From Pantoea alhagi (lineage in GTDB: Bacteria > Pseudomonadota > Gammaproteobacteria > Enterobacterales > Enterobacteriaceae): 64,000 nucleotides of DNA. Below the pieces are notes generated by a model. That model worked only from the letters and a program-made list of their open reading frames with translations. It ran no database searches and had not been told where the DNA came from. The stretch is taken from assembly GCF_002101395.1 (NCBI RefSeq), contig NZ_CP019706.1:1-64000 (forward strand), written 5' to 3'. Below are positions 8,923 to 17,773 of the stretch, piece after piece (position 1 is the first letter of the stretch; each line of letters starts with the position of its first letter). Made by a program: the position numbers and the translations under genes.

Positions 8923-11034
8923 TTATTCCTTACCGGCGTGCGTAATCAGCCAGCAGTTGTGAATATGACGGTTGCGGGCAAAATCCTGCGACTGTGTTTT
9001 CGCGGTGATCTCCTGTGCATGCAGGCCGAGCGCGGCCAGCCCCGGATGATCCATTTTAAAACCGCGTTTGTTGTTCGAGAACATTATGGTGCCGCCCGCG
9101 CGCAGCAGGCGTTTGAGATCGCGCATCAGTTGCAAATGATCGCGCTGAACGTCAAAACTCTCTTCCATGCGTTTTGAGTTGGAGAAGGTCGGCGGATCGA
9201 TAAAGATCAGGTCAAACTGTTCGTTGCTCTCACGCAGCCAGCTCAGACAATCCGCCTGCATCAGCCGGTGCTGACGGCCGCTCAGACCATTCAGACGCAT
9301 ATTACGTTCCGCCCACTCCAGATAGGTGCGGGACATATCCACGGTCGTGGTGGAACGTGCGCCGCCAAGTCCGGCATGGACGCTGGCGCTGCCGGTATAG
9401 GCAAACAGGTTGAGGAAATCTTTGCCTTTGCTCATTTGCCCCAGCATACGACGGGCAAGACGGTGATCGATAAACAGGCCGGTATCAAGATAGTCGGTGA
9501 GGTTCACCCAGAAGCGGGCGTTAAACTCGCGCACTTCAAAATATTCGCCTTTTTCACCCAGCTTCTGATACTGGCTTTTGCCTTTCTGCTTTTCACGGGT
9601 TTTCAACACCAGGCGGTTCGCCGGCAGCTCCAGCACCGTCAGCGTGGCGCTAATCACATCAAACAGACGCTGGCGTGCCTTCATGGCATCAATGGTTTTC
9701 GGCGGCGCATACTCCTGGATCACCACCCAGTCGGCATAGCGATCCACGGCCACGTTATATTCCGGCAAATCGGCGTCATACAGGCGATAGCACTCAATGC
9801 CTTCCTGACGCGCCCATTTATCCAGTTTCTTCATGTTTTTGCGCAGGCGGTTGGCATAATCTTCCGCCATCTGAGCCGGAACACCCTCGCCGCTGATGAC
9901 CGCCAGCTGATAATTTTTCTGCACGCAGTCCAGCGGACCGTTTTTCGCTTTGAACTGGCGATCGGCGCGTAGCTGTAAACAGCTCAGCAGGTCGGGCGAA
10001 GCGCTAAACAGCGAGAGATTCCAGCCGCCAAACTGGCTTTTCATTACGCGTCCCAGCAGGCTGTGCAGAGCGATCAGCGCCGGCTCGCTTTCCAGACGTT
10101 CACCATACGGCGGGTTGCTGATAACGGTACCGGTTGGCCCCTGCGGCAGCGGATTGCTGAGCTGCGCAACATCCTGAACGGCAAAAGTGAACAGATCGGC
10201 CACGCCAGCACGACGGGCGTTACCGCGCGCGCGTTCCAGCACACGCTCATCATTATCGTAACCAAAGAAGCGCGACGTGGTTTGCGCAATCCCCTGGCGG
10301 GCGCGGGTTTGCGCTTCGTCAATCAGCTCGCGCCACAGTTCAGGCTGATGCGCTTTCCAGCCGTGAAAACCCCAGTGGCGGCGATTCAGACCCGGCGCGC
10401 GATCGCTGGCGATCAGCGCCGCCTCAATCAGCAGCGTGCCGGAGCCGCACATTGGATCGAGCAGCGGCGCACCTGGCTGCCAGCCGGAACGCAGCACCGT
10501 TGCCGCCGCAAGGTTCTCTTTCATCGGCGCGAGACCGGTTTGCTGGCGGTAGCCGCGCTGATGCATGCCTTCGCCGCTGAGATCGAGCGCGATGCTGGCG
10601 GTATCTTTATTCAGCCAGACATTAATCCGCACATCCGGCTGCTCGCGATCGACATCCGGGCGCGGAAGATTTTTACGGGTGAAGCTATCGACAATCGCAT
10701 CCTTTACTTTCAATGCGCCAAACTGGCTGTTACGAATCGCTTCGTTGGTGCCGCTGAAATGCACGGCAAAGGTTCCGTCAATCAGGTTAGTCCAGTCAAT
10801 CGCCTGCGCGCCGAGGTAGAGATCGAGATCGCTGTATACCGAACATTCGCTGAGCGGCAGCAGAATACGCGATGCCAGCCGGCTCCACAGCAGACTGCGG
10901 TACATCAAACGATCGTCTCCCTGAAAATGTACGCCGCCCTGGACAACCTGTAGGTTCTGCGCCCCCAGCGTTTCCAGTTCACTCTTTAATAGCTCTTCGA
11001 GCCCACGCGCCGTACTGGCAAACAGAGAATTCAT
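8923..11034 (-). CDS. rlmL: Bifunctional 23S rRNA methyltransferase RlmKL
   Basis: This fused enzyme makes m2G2445 (RlmL half) and m7G2069 (RlmK half) in 23S rRNA. The N-terminal half has a THUMP region followed by a methyltransferase domain with LLDPMCGSGTLLIEAAL and the catalytic NPPYGERL. The C-terminal half has FLNLFAYTGSASVHA and the IDPPTFSN motif. The start at 11034 (MNSLFASTARGLEELL) aligns with E. coli and gives 703 residues (E. coli 702); an in-frame ATG 36 bases upstream would add 12 residues with no counterpart. It is the first gene of the leftward rlmL-uup-pqiABC cluster and diverges from ycbX. Confidence 0.96.
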   Translation of the reverse strand: MNSLFASTARGLEELLKSELETLGAQNLQVVQGGVHFQGDDRLMYRSLLWSRLASRILLPLSECSVYSDLDLYLGAQAIDWTNLIDGTFAVHFSGTNEAIRNSQFGALKVKDAIVDSFTRKNLPRPDVDREQPDVRINVWLNKDTASIALDLSGEGMHQRGYRQQTGLAPMKENLAAATVLRSGWQPGAPLLDPMCGSGTLLIEAALIASDRAPGLNRRHWGFHGWKAHQPELWRELIDEAQTRARQGIAQTTSRFFGYDNDERVLERARGNARRAGVADLFTFAVQDVAQLSNPLPQGPTGTVISNPPYGERLESEPALIALHSLLGRVMKSQFGGWNLSLFSASPDLLSCLQLRADRQFKAKNGPLDCVQKNYQLAVISGEGVPAQMAEDYANRLRKNMKKLDKWARQEGIECYRLYDADLPEYNVAVDRYADWVVIQEYAPPKTIDAMKARQRLFDVISATLTVLELPANRLVLKTREKQKGKSQYQKLGEKGEYFEVREFNARFWVNLTDYLDTGLFIDHRLARRMLGQMSKGKDFLNLFAYTGSASVHAGLGGARSTTTVDMSRTYLEWAERNMRLNGLSGRQHRLMQADCLSWLRESNEQFDLIFIDPPTFSNSKRMEESFDVQRDHLQLMRDLKRLLRAGGTIMFSNNKRGFKMDHPGLAALGLHAQEITAKTQSQDFARNRHIHNCWLITHAGKE

Positions 11035-11170
11035 ATCGTCACTTACAGTATTGGGAAAATTGTTGCGCATTATAGCTAATCACCGCCGCATGTCATAAAG
11101 TTAGCTTCCTTTAGCCGCAGATTCCTGTTGTCGTGGCCGGGCGCCACAACAGCACAGCATGGAGAGCCTT

Positions 11171-12280
11171 ATGATCGTCCTGTCACGCCTGTTTATTCAT
11201 CCGGTTAAATCGATGCGGGGGCTACAGCTTTCGCATGCGCTGGTTCAGGAGAGCGGGCTCGCTTTTGACCGCCTGTTTATGTTGACGACGCAGGATGGCA
11301 CTTTTATTACTGCCCGCCAGTATCCTCAGCTGGTGCAGTTTACTCCGGCGCTCATTGCTGACGGGCTGTGGCTTCAGGCACCTGATAACAGCAGCGCCGC
11401 CCTGCGCTTTGCCGACTTCCAGCCGCAGGAGGCTGAAACCGAAGTCTGGGGCAATCATTTTACCGCCCGTATCGCCCCGCAGCCGATTAATGAGTGGCTG
11501 AGCGGGTTTTTCCCGATCCCGGTACAACTACGCTGGACCGGTCCGGAAATGACGCGTCGGGTTAAACGCCAGCCGCAGGTGCCGTTGGGCTTTGCCGACG
11601 GTTATCCTTTCTTGCTGATGAACGAGGCCTCGCTCAACGATCTGCAGCAGCGTTGCCCGGCCAGCGTTCGGCTGGAGCAGTTTCGCCCGAATCTGGTGGT
11701 TACCGGCGCACGCGCCTGGGAAGAGGATAGCTGGCAGCGCTTACGTATCGGCGAGGTGGAATTTGAGGTCGCCAAGCCCTGTAGCCGCTGTATCTTTACC
11801 ACCATCAGCCCTGAACGCGGGCTAAAACATCCTGACGGCGAACCGCTTAAAACGCTGCAAACCTTCCGCAGCGCGCAGGATGGCAGCGGCGATGTCGACT
11901 TCGGCCTGAATTTGCTGGCCTGCAATAGCGGCGTGATACGCGTCGGCGATACGCTGGAAACGATCGCAACGCAGCCGGCGCGCCGCTATGGCGCAGGTCG
12001 GGTTGTGGAAACGCTGGCGATAAAACAGGAAGCGGAGCAACAGGTCACCATTAACTATCGCGGCAACCGGTTTAGCGGAAACAATCAGCAGCTGCTACTG
12101 GAACAGCTGGAAATGCAGGGTCACCGCATTCCCTACTCCTGTCGCGCCGGTCTGTGCGGAAGTTGTAAAATGCAGCTGATTTCCGGCAAAGTGAAAGCGT
12201 TAAAGCAGGATGCGGTGCGTAACGACGGCACCGTTTTAAGCTGCAGCTGTATTCCGGACAGCGATATTGAGCTGGCTTAA
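11171..12280 (+). CDS. ycbX: MOSC and [2Fe-2S] ferredoxin domain protein YcbX
   Basis: YcbX is a MOSC-type molybdoenzyme fused to a plant-type ferredoxin domain; in E. coli it reduces N-hydroxylated base analogues such as 6-hydroxylaminopurine. The N-terminal MOSC N-barrel begins LSRLFIHPVKSMRG. The MOSC cysteine region is KPCSRCIFTT. The C-terminal ferredoxin cluster ligands are in PYSCRAGLCGSCK and LSCSC. The start at 11171 follows a GGAGAG ribosome-binding site and gives 369 residues, the E. coli length; an upstream in-frame ATG at 11159 precedes that site and is less likely. Confidence 0.93.
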   Translation: MIVLSRLFIHPVKSMRGLQLSHALVQESGLAFDRLFMLTTQDGTFITARQYPQLVQFTPALIADGLWLQAPDNSSAALRFADFQPQEAETEVWGNHFTARIAPQPINEWLSGFFPIPVQLRWTGPEMTRRVKRQPQVPLGFADGYPFLLMNEASLNDLQQRCPASVRLEQFRPNLVVTGARAWEEDSWQRLRIGEVEFEVAKPCSRCIFTTISPERGLKHPDGEPLKTLQTFRSAQDGSGDVDFGLNLLACNSGVIRVGDTLETIATQPARRYGAGRVVETLAIKQEAEQQVTINYRGNRFSGNNQQLLLEQLEMQGHRIPYSCRAGLCGSCKMQLISGKVKALKQDAVRNDGTVLSCSCIPDSDIELA

Positions 12281-12293
12281 GGCACCGGGTCGG

Positions 12294-12839
12294 TTAGCCG
12301 GCCCATGCGTAACGCTGCGTCTGTTCCGCCTGCCACGGTTGCAGGCGGTCATGCATAATTTTAATCGCATCGCCCAGCACCATGGTTTTACCCGCGATCT
12401 GCAGTTCGGGCTGAGCCAGCACGCAAAGCGCGGCGTTCTCTCCCGCCTCGATAACTAACATCCTCGCCTCTTCGCCGTTCTCCTCCAGCGTGACCGTTAC
12501 CAGGTCGCTGACGCCGGGCTGCCAGGTTTGACGCTGGCAAACGCGAAAATGCCAGCTTTTTGGCATCATCGGCTTCATAAAGCGCCAGGCGACCAATGCA
12601 TTCAACAGTAACTCATCACACTGCTCTTCGCTGAGCGAAGTTTCGCGGCAGATCTCCTGCCAGGATAATAACTGCGCCGCATCGTCAACATTAAAAACCG
12701 CCTCACTAAAGGCATCCGGCGTCAACATTTTGCGGGAAAAACGGGAGCGAAACAGCATACCATCCGCCAGGTCGAGCATCATACGATCCTGCTCTGCATC
12801 GAAAAACCAACGCCATTTGTCGTCAGGTTTTATCTTCAT
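12294..12839 (-). CDS. zapC: Cell-division protein ZapC
   Basis: ZapC binds and bundles FtsZ polymers at the division ring. The start MKIKPDDKWRWFFD and the motifs DRMMLDLADGMLFRSRFSRKM, KSWHFRV and GENAALCVLAQP match E. coli ZapC (180 residues; 181 here). Ten more in-frame codons upstream (MQPSTVVRQT) have no counterpart. It lies downstream of pyrD on the same strand and converges on ycbX with a 13-base gap. Confidence 0.93.
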   Translation of the reverse strand: MKIKPDDKWRWFFDAEQDRMMLDLADGMLFRSRFSRKMLTPDAFSEAVFNVDDAAQLLSWQEICRETSLSEEQCDELLLNALVAWRFMKPMMPKSWHFRVCQRQTWQPGVSDLVTVTLEENGEEARMLVIEAGENAALCVLAQPELQIAGKTMVLGDAIKIMHDRLQPWQAEQTQRYAWAG

Positions 12840-13035
12840 GGTTTGCCTTACTACAGTTGAGGGTTGCAAAAACAGGCTACTTTATTGCGCGACATCAATT
12901 AAACTGACAGCGCACAAGACATAAAAAAGAATTAACCTGCCGCGAATAATATTTCCTGAAACGAACAAGGAATAGACAAAATATAAACCAGCCAGGAACA
13001 GATTAAAAGCCCCCGGCCAGATTCTTCAAAAAAGG

Positions 13036-14046
13036 TCAGAGATGAGTCACAATCTCTTTTACCAAATCCGGGCCTTTATAAATAAAGCCGGAATAAATTT
13101 GTACCAGCGTCGCGCCGGCGGCTATTTTTTCACGCGCTGCCATCAGTGAGTCGATGCCGCCTACGCCAATAATCGGCAATTTGTCCTGCAGCTCCTGCGC
13201 CAGACGGCGAATCACTTCGGTGCTACGCTGCTGTACCGGACGTCCACTAAGACCACCCGCCTCTTCGCTATATTTCAGTCCGTTCACCAGCGAACGATCC
13301 AGCGTAGTATTTGTGGCGATGACGCCATCAATTTGATGACGAACCAGGCTATCGGCAATCTGCACCAATTCCTCTTCTGAAAGATCGGGCGCAATTTTTA
13401 CCGCAACCGGCACATATTTCAGATGGCGTTTTTCCAGAATCTTCTGCTGTGATTTTATTGCCATCAGTAAGTCGTCCAGCGCCTCGCCATATTGCAGGGT
13501 TCTTAAACCCGGCGTATTCGGCGAGGAGATATTAACGGCAATATAACCAGCGTGAGGGTAGACTTTTTCCATACAGGCCAAATAATCATCTTTGCCCTGC
13601 TCTACCGGCGTATCTTTATTTTTGCCAATATTAATGCCCAATATGCCATTAAAGCTGGCGCGCTTAACGTTTTCAACCAGCTGATCCACGCCCAGATTAT
13701 TAAATCCCATGCGGTTAATAATCCCTTCCGCTTCAATCAGGCGGAACAGGCGCGGCTTGTCGTTACCCGGCTGCGGACGGGGCGTGACTGTTCCCACCTC
13801 AACAAAGCCGAAGCCCATCGCGCCGAACGCATTAATACACTCGCCGTTTTTATCCAGCCCGGCTGCCAGGCCAAGCGCATTTTTGAAAGTCAGCCCCATA
13901 CATTTAACGGGACGTGCAGGCAAGCGCTGGCGAATCAGCCCTTCCAGCGGCGTACCGCCGATGCGGTGTAGCTGCTGTAGCGTCAGTTCATGGGCGTGCT
14001 CAGCGTCGAGACGGAACAAAGCTTTACGTGCGAGGGGGTAAAACAT
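13036..14046 (-). CDS. pyrD: Dihydroorotate dehydrogenase (quinone), class 2
   Basis: PyrD oxidises dihydroorotate to orotate at the inner membrane and passes electrons to quinone, the fourth step of pyrimidine synthesis. The start at 14046 gives 336 residues as in E. coli. The N-terminal amphipathic region (MFYPLARKALFRLDAEHAHE) is the membrane and quinone contact of class 2 enzymes. The catalytic serine is in NISSPNTPG (Ser175), and the FMN site includes GTVTPRPQPGNDKPR and GVGGI near the end. A GGAG ribosome-binding site precedes the start, which rules out the longer in-frame version. Confidence 0.97.
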   Translation of the reverse strand: MFYPLARKALFRLDAEHAHELTLQQLHRIGGTPLEGLIRQRLPARPVKCMGLTFKNALGLAAGLDKNGECINAFGAMGFGFVEVGTVTPRPQPGNDKPRLFRLIEAEGIINRMGFNNLGVDQLVENVKRASFNGILGINIGKNKDTPVEQGKDDYLACMEKVYPHAGYIAVNISSPNTPGLRTLQYGEALDDLLMAIKSQQKILEKRHLKYVPVAVKIAPDLSEEELVQIADSLVRHQIDGVIATNTTLDRSLVNGLKYSEEAGGLSGRPVQQRSTEVIRRLAQELQDKLPIIGVGGIDSLMAAREKIAAGATLVQIYSGFIYKGPDLVKEIVTHL

Positions 14047-14049
14047 GGA

Positions 14050-14100
14050 CTCTCCTGAATTCCCGGTGGCAAACGGGGCGGTATTATCCGGTATAACCAC
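14050..14100 (-). promoter_or_regulatory. pyrD promoter and leader
   Basis: On the minus strand a GATAAT -10-like hexamer (14087-14092) is followed by a C-rich stretch (CCGCCCCG), a short CCCG/CGGG inverted repeat and AGGAGAG before the ATG. E. coli pyrD is regulated by CTP-sensitive choice of start nucleotide (C versus G) that decides whether a leader hairpin forms. The C-rich start region is compatible with that, but the exact start is inferred. Confidence 0.35.
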
Positions 14101-14290
14101 CATAAAAAGCCAGAATTGTTAAACCAGCGCTCCGTTTAGCGCGCCTTTTCTCCTCGCTGTTCTGCCTTAGCGCAAAAACAGCTTTTTATTGCCGGATAAA
14201 TTATTTAAAAGCCGCCGCACGCTCTGTCAGGATGCAACCATTCGTTCTCAATATCTTTCAATCGATAACTAATGGTTATAAGGAGCAGCT

Positions 14291-14842
14291 ATGCGCGTTA
14301 TTACTCTGGCAGGAAGCCCGCGTTTTCCCTCGCGTTCCACGGCGTTGTTAACCCTGTGCCAGCATGCGCTTGAAAAGCGTGGCGTTGAAGTTACGCCCTG
14401 GAATTTACACAACTTTCTTCCCGAGGATTTGCTTTACGCGCGTTTCGATTCTCCGGCGCTGCTGGCCATGAAAGAGGACCTGGCTGCGGCGGATGGCGTC
14501 ATTGTCGCCACACCGGTTTATAAAGCCTCTTTTTCCGGCGCGCTGAAAATCCTGTTAGATCTGCTGCCGGAGCGGGCGCTGGAGCATAAGGTTGTGCTGC
14601 CGTTGGCAACCGGCGGCACGCTGGCCCATATGCTGGCGGTGGATTACGCATTAAAGCCAGTACTTAATGCGCTGAAGGCGCAGGAGGTGCTGCACGGAAT
14701 TTTTGCCGAGGACAGTCAGATTACCCATTACGATCGGCAGCCGGAACTGAGCAGTCTGCTCGCCTCACGCCTGAACGATGCGCTGACAACGTTCTGGTTT
14801 GCTTTACAGCGGCGTGAAGCACGCCTGGCCGATGCAATTTAG
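14291..14842 (+). CDS. ssuE: NADPH-dependent FMN reductase SsuE
   Basis: SsuE reduces FMN with NADPH and supplies FMNH2 to the monooxygenase SsuD. The 183-residue flavodoxin-like protein opens with the FMN phosphate-binding loop LAGSPRFPSRS and has TPVYKASFSGALKILLDLLP, characteristic of the SsuE/MsuE group. E. coli SsuE has 191 residues. A good AAGGAG site precedes the ATG. It is the first gene of ssuEADCB, a sulfate-starvation operon controlled by Cbl and CysB in E. coli, and it diverges from pyrD. Confidence 0.95.
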   Translation: MRVITLAGSPRFPSRSTALLTLCQHALEKRGVEVTPWNLHNFLPEDLLYARFDSPALLAMKEDLAAADGVIVATPVYKASFSGALKILLDLLPERALEHKVVLPLATGGTLAHMLAVDYALKPVLNALKAQEVLHGIFAEDSQITHYDRQPELSSLLASRLNDALTTFWFALQRREARLADAI

Positions 14843-14852
14843 GGAGGCGCGC

Positions 14853-15812
14853 ATGATATCTTTCTCCCGCTTGTTGCGTGGCGCGCTGTTGATGGCATTG
14901 TTGAGCATCACTGCTGCGCTGCAGGCCGCCAGTCCGGATCCCCAGGCCATTCGTATTGGCTATCAAAAAGGGTCTGTCAGTATGGTACTGGCTAAAACCC
15001 ACCGGCTGCTGGAACAGCGTTATCCGCATACCCGGATTCGCTGGATCGAGTTCCCTGCCGGACCGCAAATGCTGGAAGCGTTAAATGTTGGCAGCATCGA
15101 TCTGGGCAGCACCGGCGATATTCCGCCGCTGTTCGCTCAGGCGGCAGGTGCCGATCTGCTATATGTCGGCGCGGAGCCGCCTAAACCGCAGGCTGAGGTG
15201 ATCCTGGTCGCGGATAACAGCCCGATCAAAACGGTAGCCGGGTTGAAGGGACACAAAGTCGCCCTGCAGAAGGGCTCCAGCTCTCACAATTTGCTGCTGC
15301 GCGCGCTGCAAAAAGCAGGACTGAGCTTTAAGGATATCCAGCCCGTCTGGCTGACGCCTGCCGATGCCCGCGCCGCCTTTCAGCAGGGTAATGTCGATGC
15401 ATGGGCCATCTGGGACCCGTACTATTCCGCTGCGCTGCAGCAGGGCAATGTACGGGTGCTTACCGATGGCAGCGCACTCAATCTCACCGGCTCTTTTTAT
15501 CTGGCAACTCGCAGCTATGTCGGGGCTCACGGCGCATTTATTCAGTCGGTGCTGGATATTTTTAGCCAGGCGGATGCCCTGACTCAAAGCCAGCGAGCGG
15601 AAAGCATCAGGCTGCTGGCACAAAGTATGGGCCTGCCGGAAAAGGTTATCAGCAGCTATCTCGACCATCGGCCGCCAACCCAGATTTTACCGGTTAGCGA
15701 GCCCATCGTTCAGGCGCAGCAGCGCACTGCCGATCTGTTTTATCAAAACCATCTGCTTCCCGTAAAACTCGACGTCACCAGCCATATCTGGCGCGGCGCA
15801 ACCGTTCAGTGA
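14853..15812 (+). CDS. ssuA: Periplasmic aliphatic-sulfonate binding protein SsuA
   Basis: SsuA captures alkanesulfonates in the periplasm for the SsuBC ABC importer. A signal peptide (LLRGALLMALLSITAALQAA) is followed by the mature start IRIGYQKGSVSMVLAK and the family motifs EFPAGPQMLEALNVGSIDLG and DAWAIWDPYYSAAL. The start at 14853 follows GGGAGG and gives 319 residues, the E. coli length; the longer in-frame version would run into ssuE. Confidence 0.96.
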   Translation: MISFSRLLRGALLMALLSITAALQAASPDPQAIRIGYQKGSVSMVLAKTHRLLEQRYPHTRIRWIEFPAGPQMLEALNVGSIDLGSTGDIPPLFAQAAGADLLYVGAEPPKPQAEVILVADNSPIKTVAGLKGHKVALQKGSSSHNLLLRALQKAGLSFKDIQPVWLTPADARAAFQQGNVDAWAIWDPYYSAALQQGNVRVLTDGSALNLTGSFYLATRSYVGAHGAFIQSVLDIFSQADALTQSQRAESIRLLAQSMGLPEKVISSYLDHRPPTQILPVSEPIVQAQQRTADLFYQNHLLPVKLDVTSHIWRGATVQ

Positions 15813-15827
15813 ATAAGGAGTATTATC

Positions 15828-16973
15828 ATGGCGTTATCCGTATTCTGGTTTTTGCCTACTCATGGCGACGGTCACTATCTCGGCACGGCGGAAGGCGCTC
15901 GCCCGGTTGACCACAGTTATTTGCAACAGATTGCGCAGGCAGCGGATCGTTTGGGATTTGGCGGTGTGCTCATCCCCACCGGGCGTTCCTGCGAAGACGC
16001 CTGGCTGGTGGCCGCATCGCTGATCCCGGTTACGCAACGGCTGCGTTTTCTGGTGGCGCTGCGGCCCGGCGTGATTTCACCTACCCAGGCGGCACGGCAG
16101 GCAGCGACGCTGGATCGGCTCTCCAACGGACGCGCGCTGTTTAATCTGGTGACCGGCGGCGATCCGGAGGAGCTGGCGGGCGACGGCATATTTCTCGATC
16201 ACACCGAACGCTATGCGGAATCCGCTGAGTTTACCCGCATCTGGCGGCGCGTGCTGGAAGGGGAAACCGTTGACTATCAGGGTGACTATCTGCAAGTGCG
16301 CGGCGCGCGGCTGATGTTTAAACCTGTTCAGCAGCCGCGTCCGCCTCTGTGGTTCGGCGGCTCTTCCCCCGTAGCGCAGGATCTGGCAGCGGAACAGGTG
16401 GATGTCTATCTCACCTGGGGCGAACCGCCGGCATTAGTCAAAGAGAAGATCGAGCAGGTGCGTGTCAAAGCTGCCGCGCAGGGCCGCCAGGTGCGTTTCG
16501 GCATTCGACTGCACGTTATTGTTCGCGAAACTAACAGCGAGGCCTGGCAGGCTGCGGAACGGCTGATATCGCATCTGGATGATGCCACTATTGCTAAAGC
16601 GCAGGCGGCGCTGGCGCGTACCGATTCGGTTGGCCAGCAGCGCATGGCGGCGCTGCATCAGGGCCGTCGCGATAAGCTTGAGATCAGCCCGAACCTGTGG
16701 GCAGGCGTCGGTCTGGTGCGCGGCGGTGCCGGTACCGCGCTGGTTGGCGATGGCGCAACGGTGGCGGCACGTATGCAAGAGTATGCCGATCTCGGCATTG
16801 AAACCTTTATTCTCTCCGGCTATCCGCACCTCGAGGAAGCCTGGCGGGTAGGCGAGTTGCTGTTTCCGCATCTGGATTTGGCGGTGCCAGAAATTCCCGC
16901 CCCGCGCAAAGTGCAGGCGCACGGCGAGGCGGTGGCGAATGATTTCGCCCCGCAAAAAGTGTCGCAAAGTTGA
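15828..16973 (+). CDS. ssuD: FMNH2-dependent alkanesulfonate monooxygenase SsuD
   Basis: SsuD cleaves the C-S bond of alkanesulfonates with FMNH2 and O2 and releases sulfite and an aldehyde. The 381-residue TIM-barrel protein of the bacterial luciferase family has the E. coli length. The conserved active-site cysteine region is PTGRSCEDAW (Cys55 counting Met), and the IRLHVIVRE segment carries the arginine and histidine of the active site. FNLVTGGDPEE is a family signature. It depends on SsuE for reduced flavin. Confidence 0.97.
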   Translation: MALSVFWFLPTHGDGHYLGTAEGARPVDHSYLQQIAQAADRLGFGGVLIPTGRSCEDAWLVAASLIPVTQRLRFLVALRPGVISPTQAARQAATLDRLSNGRALFNLVTGGDPEELAGDGIFLDHTERYAESAEFTRIWRRVLEGETVDYQGDYLQVRGARLMFKPVQQPRPPLWFGGSSPVAQDLAAEQVDVYLTWGEPPALVKEKIEQVRVKAAAQGRQVRFGIRLHVIVRETNSEAWQAAERLISHLDDATIAKAQAALARTDSVGQQRMAALHQGRRDKLEISPNLWAGVGLVRGGAGTALVGDGATVAARMQEYADLGIETFILSGYPHLEEAWRVGELLFPHLDLAVPEIPAPRKVQAHGEAVANDFAPQKVSQS

Positions 16974-16984
16974 AGGAGAGAGGG

Positions 16985-17773
16985 ATGAGCAAAAATCTGA
17001 GTTCCCGGCATCCGCTGGTGCCCTGGCTGCTGCCGGCCACGCTGCTGGTTATCTGGCAGCTCGCCTCGCAAACCGGCTGGCTTTCTACCCGCATTCTACC
17101 CGCACCGCAGAGCGTGGTGTTGACGTTCTGGCATCTGAGCGCCAGCGGTGAGCTGTGGCAGCATCTGGCAATCAGCAGCTGGCGGGCGCTGACCGGCTTT
17201 GCCATCGGCGGTACCCTTGGTCTGGCGTTGGGGCTGCTGGCGGGCGCGTCCCACTGGGGCGAGCGCCTGCTGGATACCTCGGTGCAGATGTTACGGAATA
17301 TTCCCCATCTGGCGCTTATTCCGCTGGTGATTCTGTGGTTCGGTATTGATGAGGCGGCGAAGATTTTTCTGGTGGCGCTCGGCACGCTGTTTCCGGTCTA
17401 TCTCAACACTTTTCACGGCATCCGTAATATCGATCGCGGACTGGTAGAGATGGCACGCAGCTACGGCCTTTCCGGCTGGCGTCTGTTTAGTGAGGTGATG
17501 CTGCCCGGCGCCCTGCCCTCAATTATGGTCGGTATCCGTTTTGCGCTTGGATTGATGTGGCTGACGCTGATTGTCGCAGAGACTATTTCTGCCAATTCCG
17601 GCATCGGCTATCTGGCGATGAACGCCCGGGAGTTTTTACAAACCGATGTGGTGGTGGTTGCCATTATTCTCTATGCGCTGCTGGGCAAGCTGGCCGATGT
17701 CAGCGCCGTTCTGCTGGAGCGCGTATGGCTACGCTGGCATCCAGCTTATCAACTGAAGGAGGCCGCAGTATGA
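16985..17773 (+). CDS. ssuC: Aliphatic-sulfonate ABC transporter permease SsuC
   Basis: SsuC is the membrane channel of the alkanesulfonate importer. About six hydrophobic helices are visible, with the permease EAA-type loop near VEMARSYGLSGWRLFSEVMLPGALP. The start at 16985 follows GGAGAGAGGG and gives 262 residues (E. coli 263). It overlaps ssuB by four bases, which indicates coupled translation. Confidence 0.95.
   Translation: MSKNLSSRHPLVPWLLPATLLVIWQLASQTGWLSTRILPAPQSVVLTFWHLSASGELWQHLAISSWRALTGFAIGGTLGLALGLLAGASHWGERLLDTSVQMLRNIPHLALIPLVILWFGIDEAAKIFLVALGTLFPVYLNTFHGIRNIDRGLVEMARSYGLSGWRLFSEVMLPGALPSIMVGIRFALGLMWLTLIVAETISANSGIGYLAMNAREFLQTDVVVVAIILYALLGKLADVSAVLLERVWLRWHPAYQLKEAAV

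Noticed and set aside
10063..10953. A 296-codon open frame opposite rlmL
   Set aside because: It is the antisense shadow of a well-supported conserved gene. Its composition is that of a reversed coding strand, with no recognisable motif.
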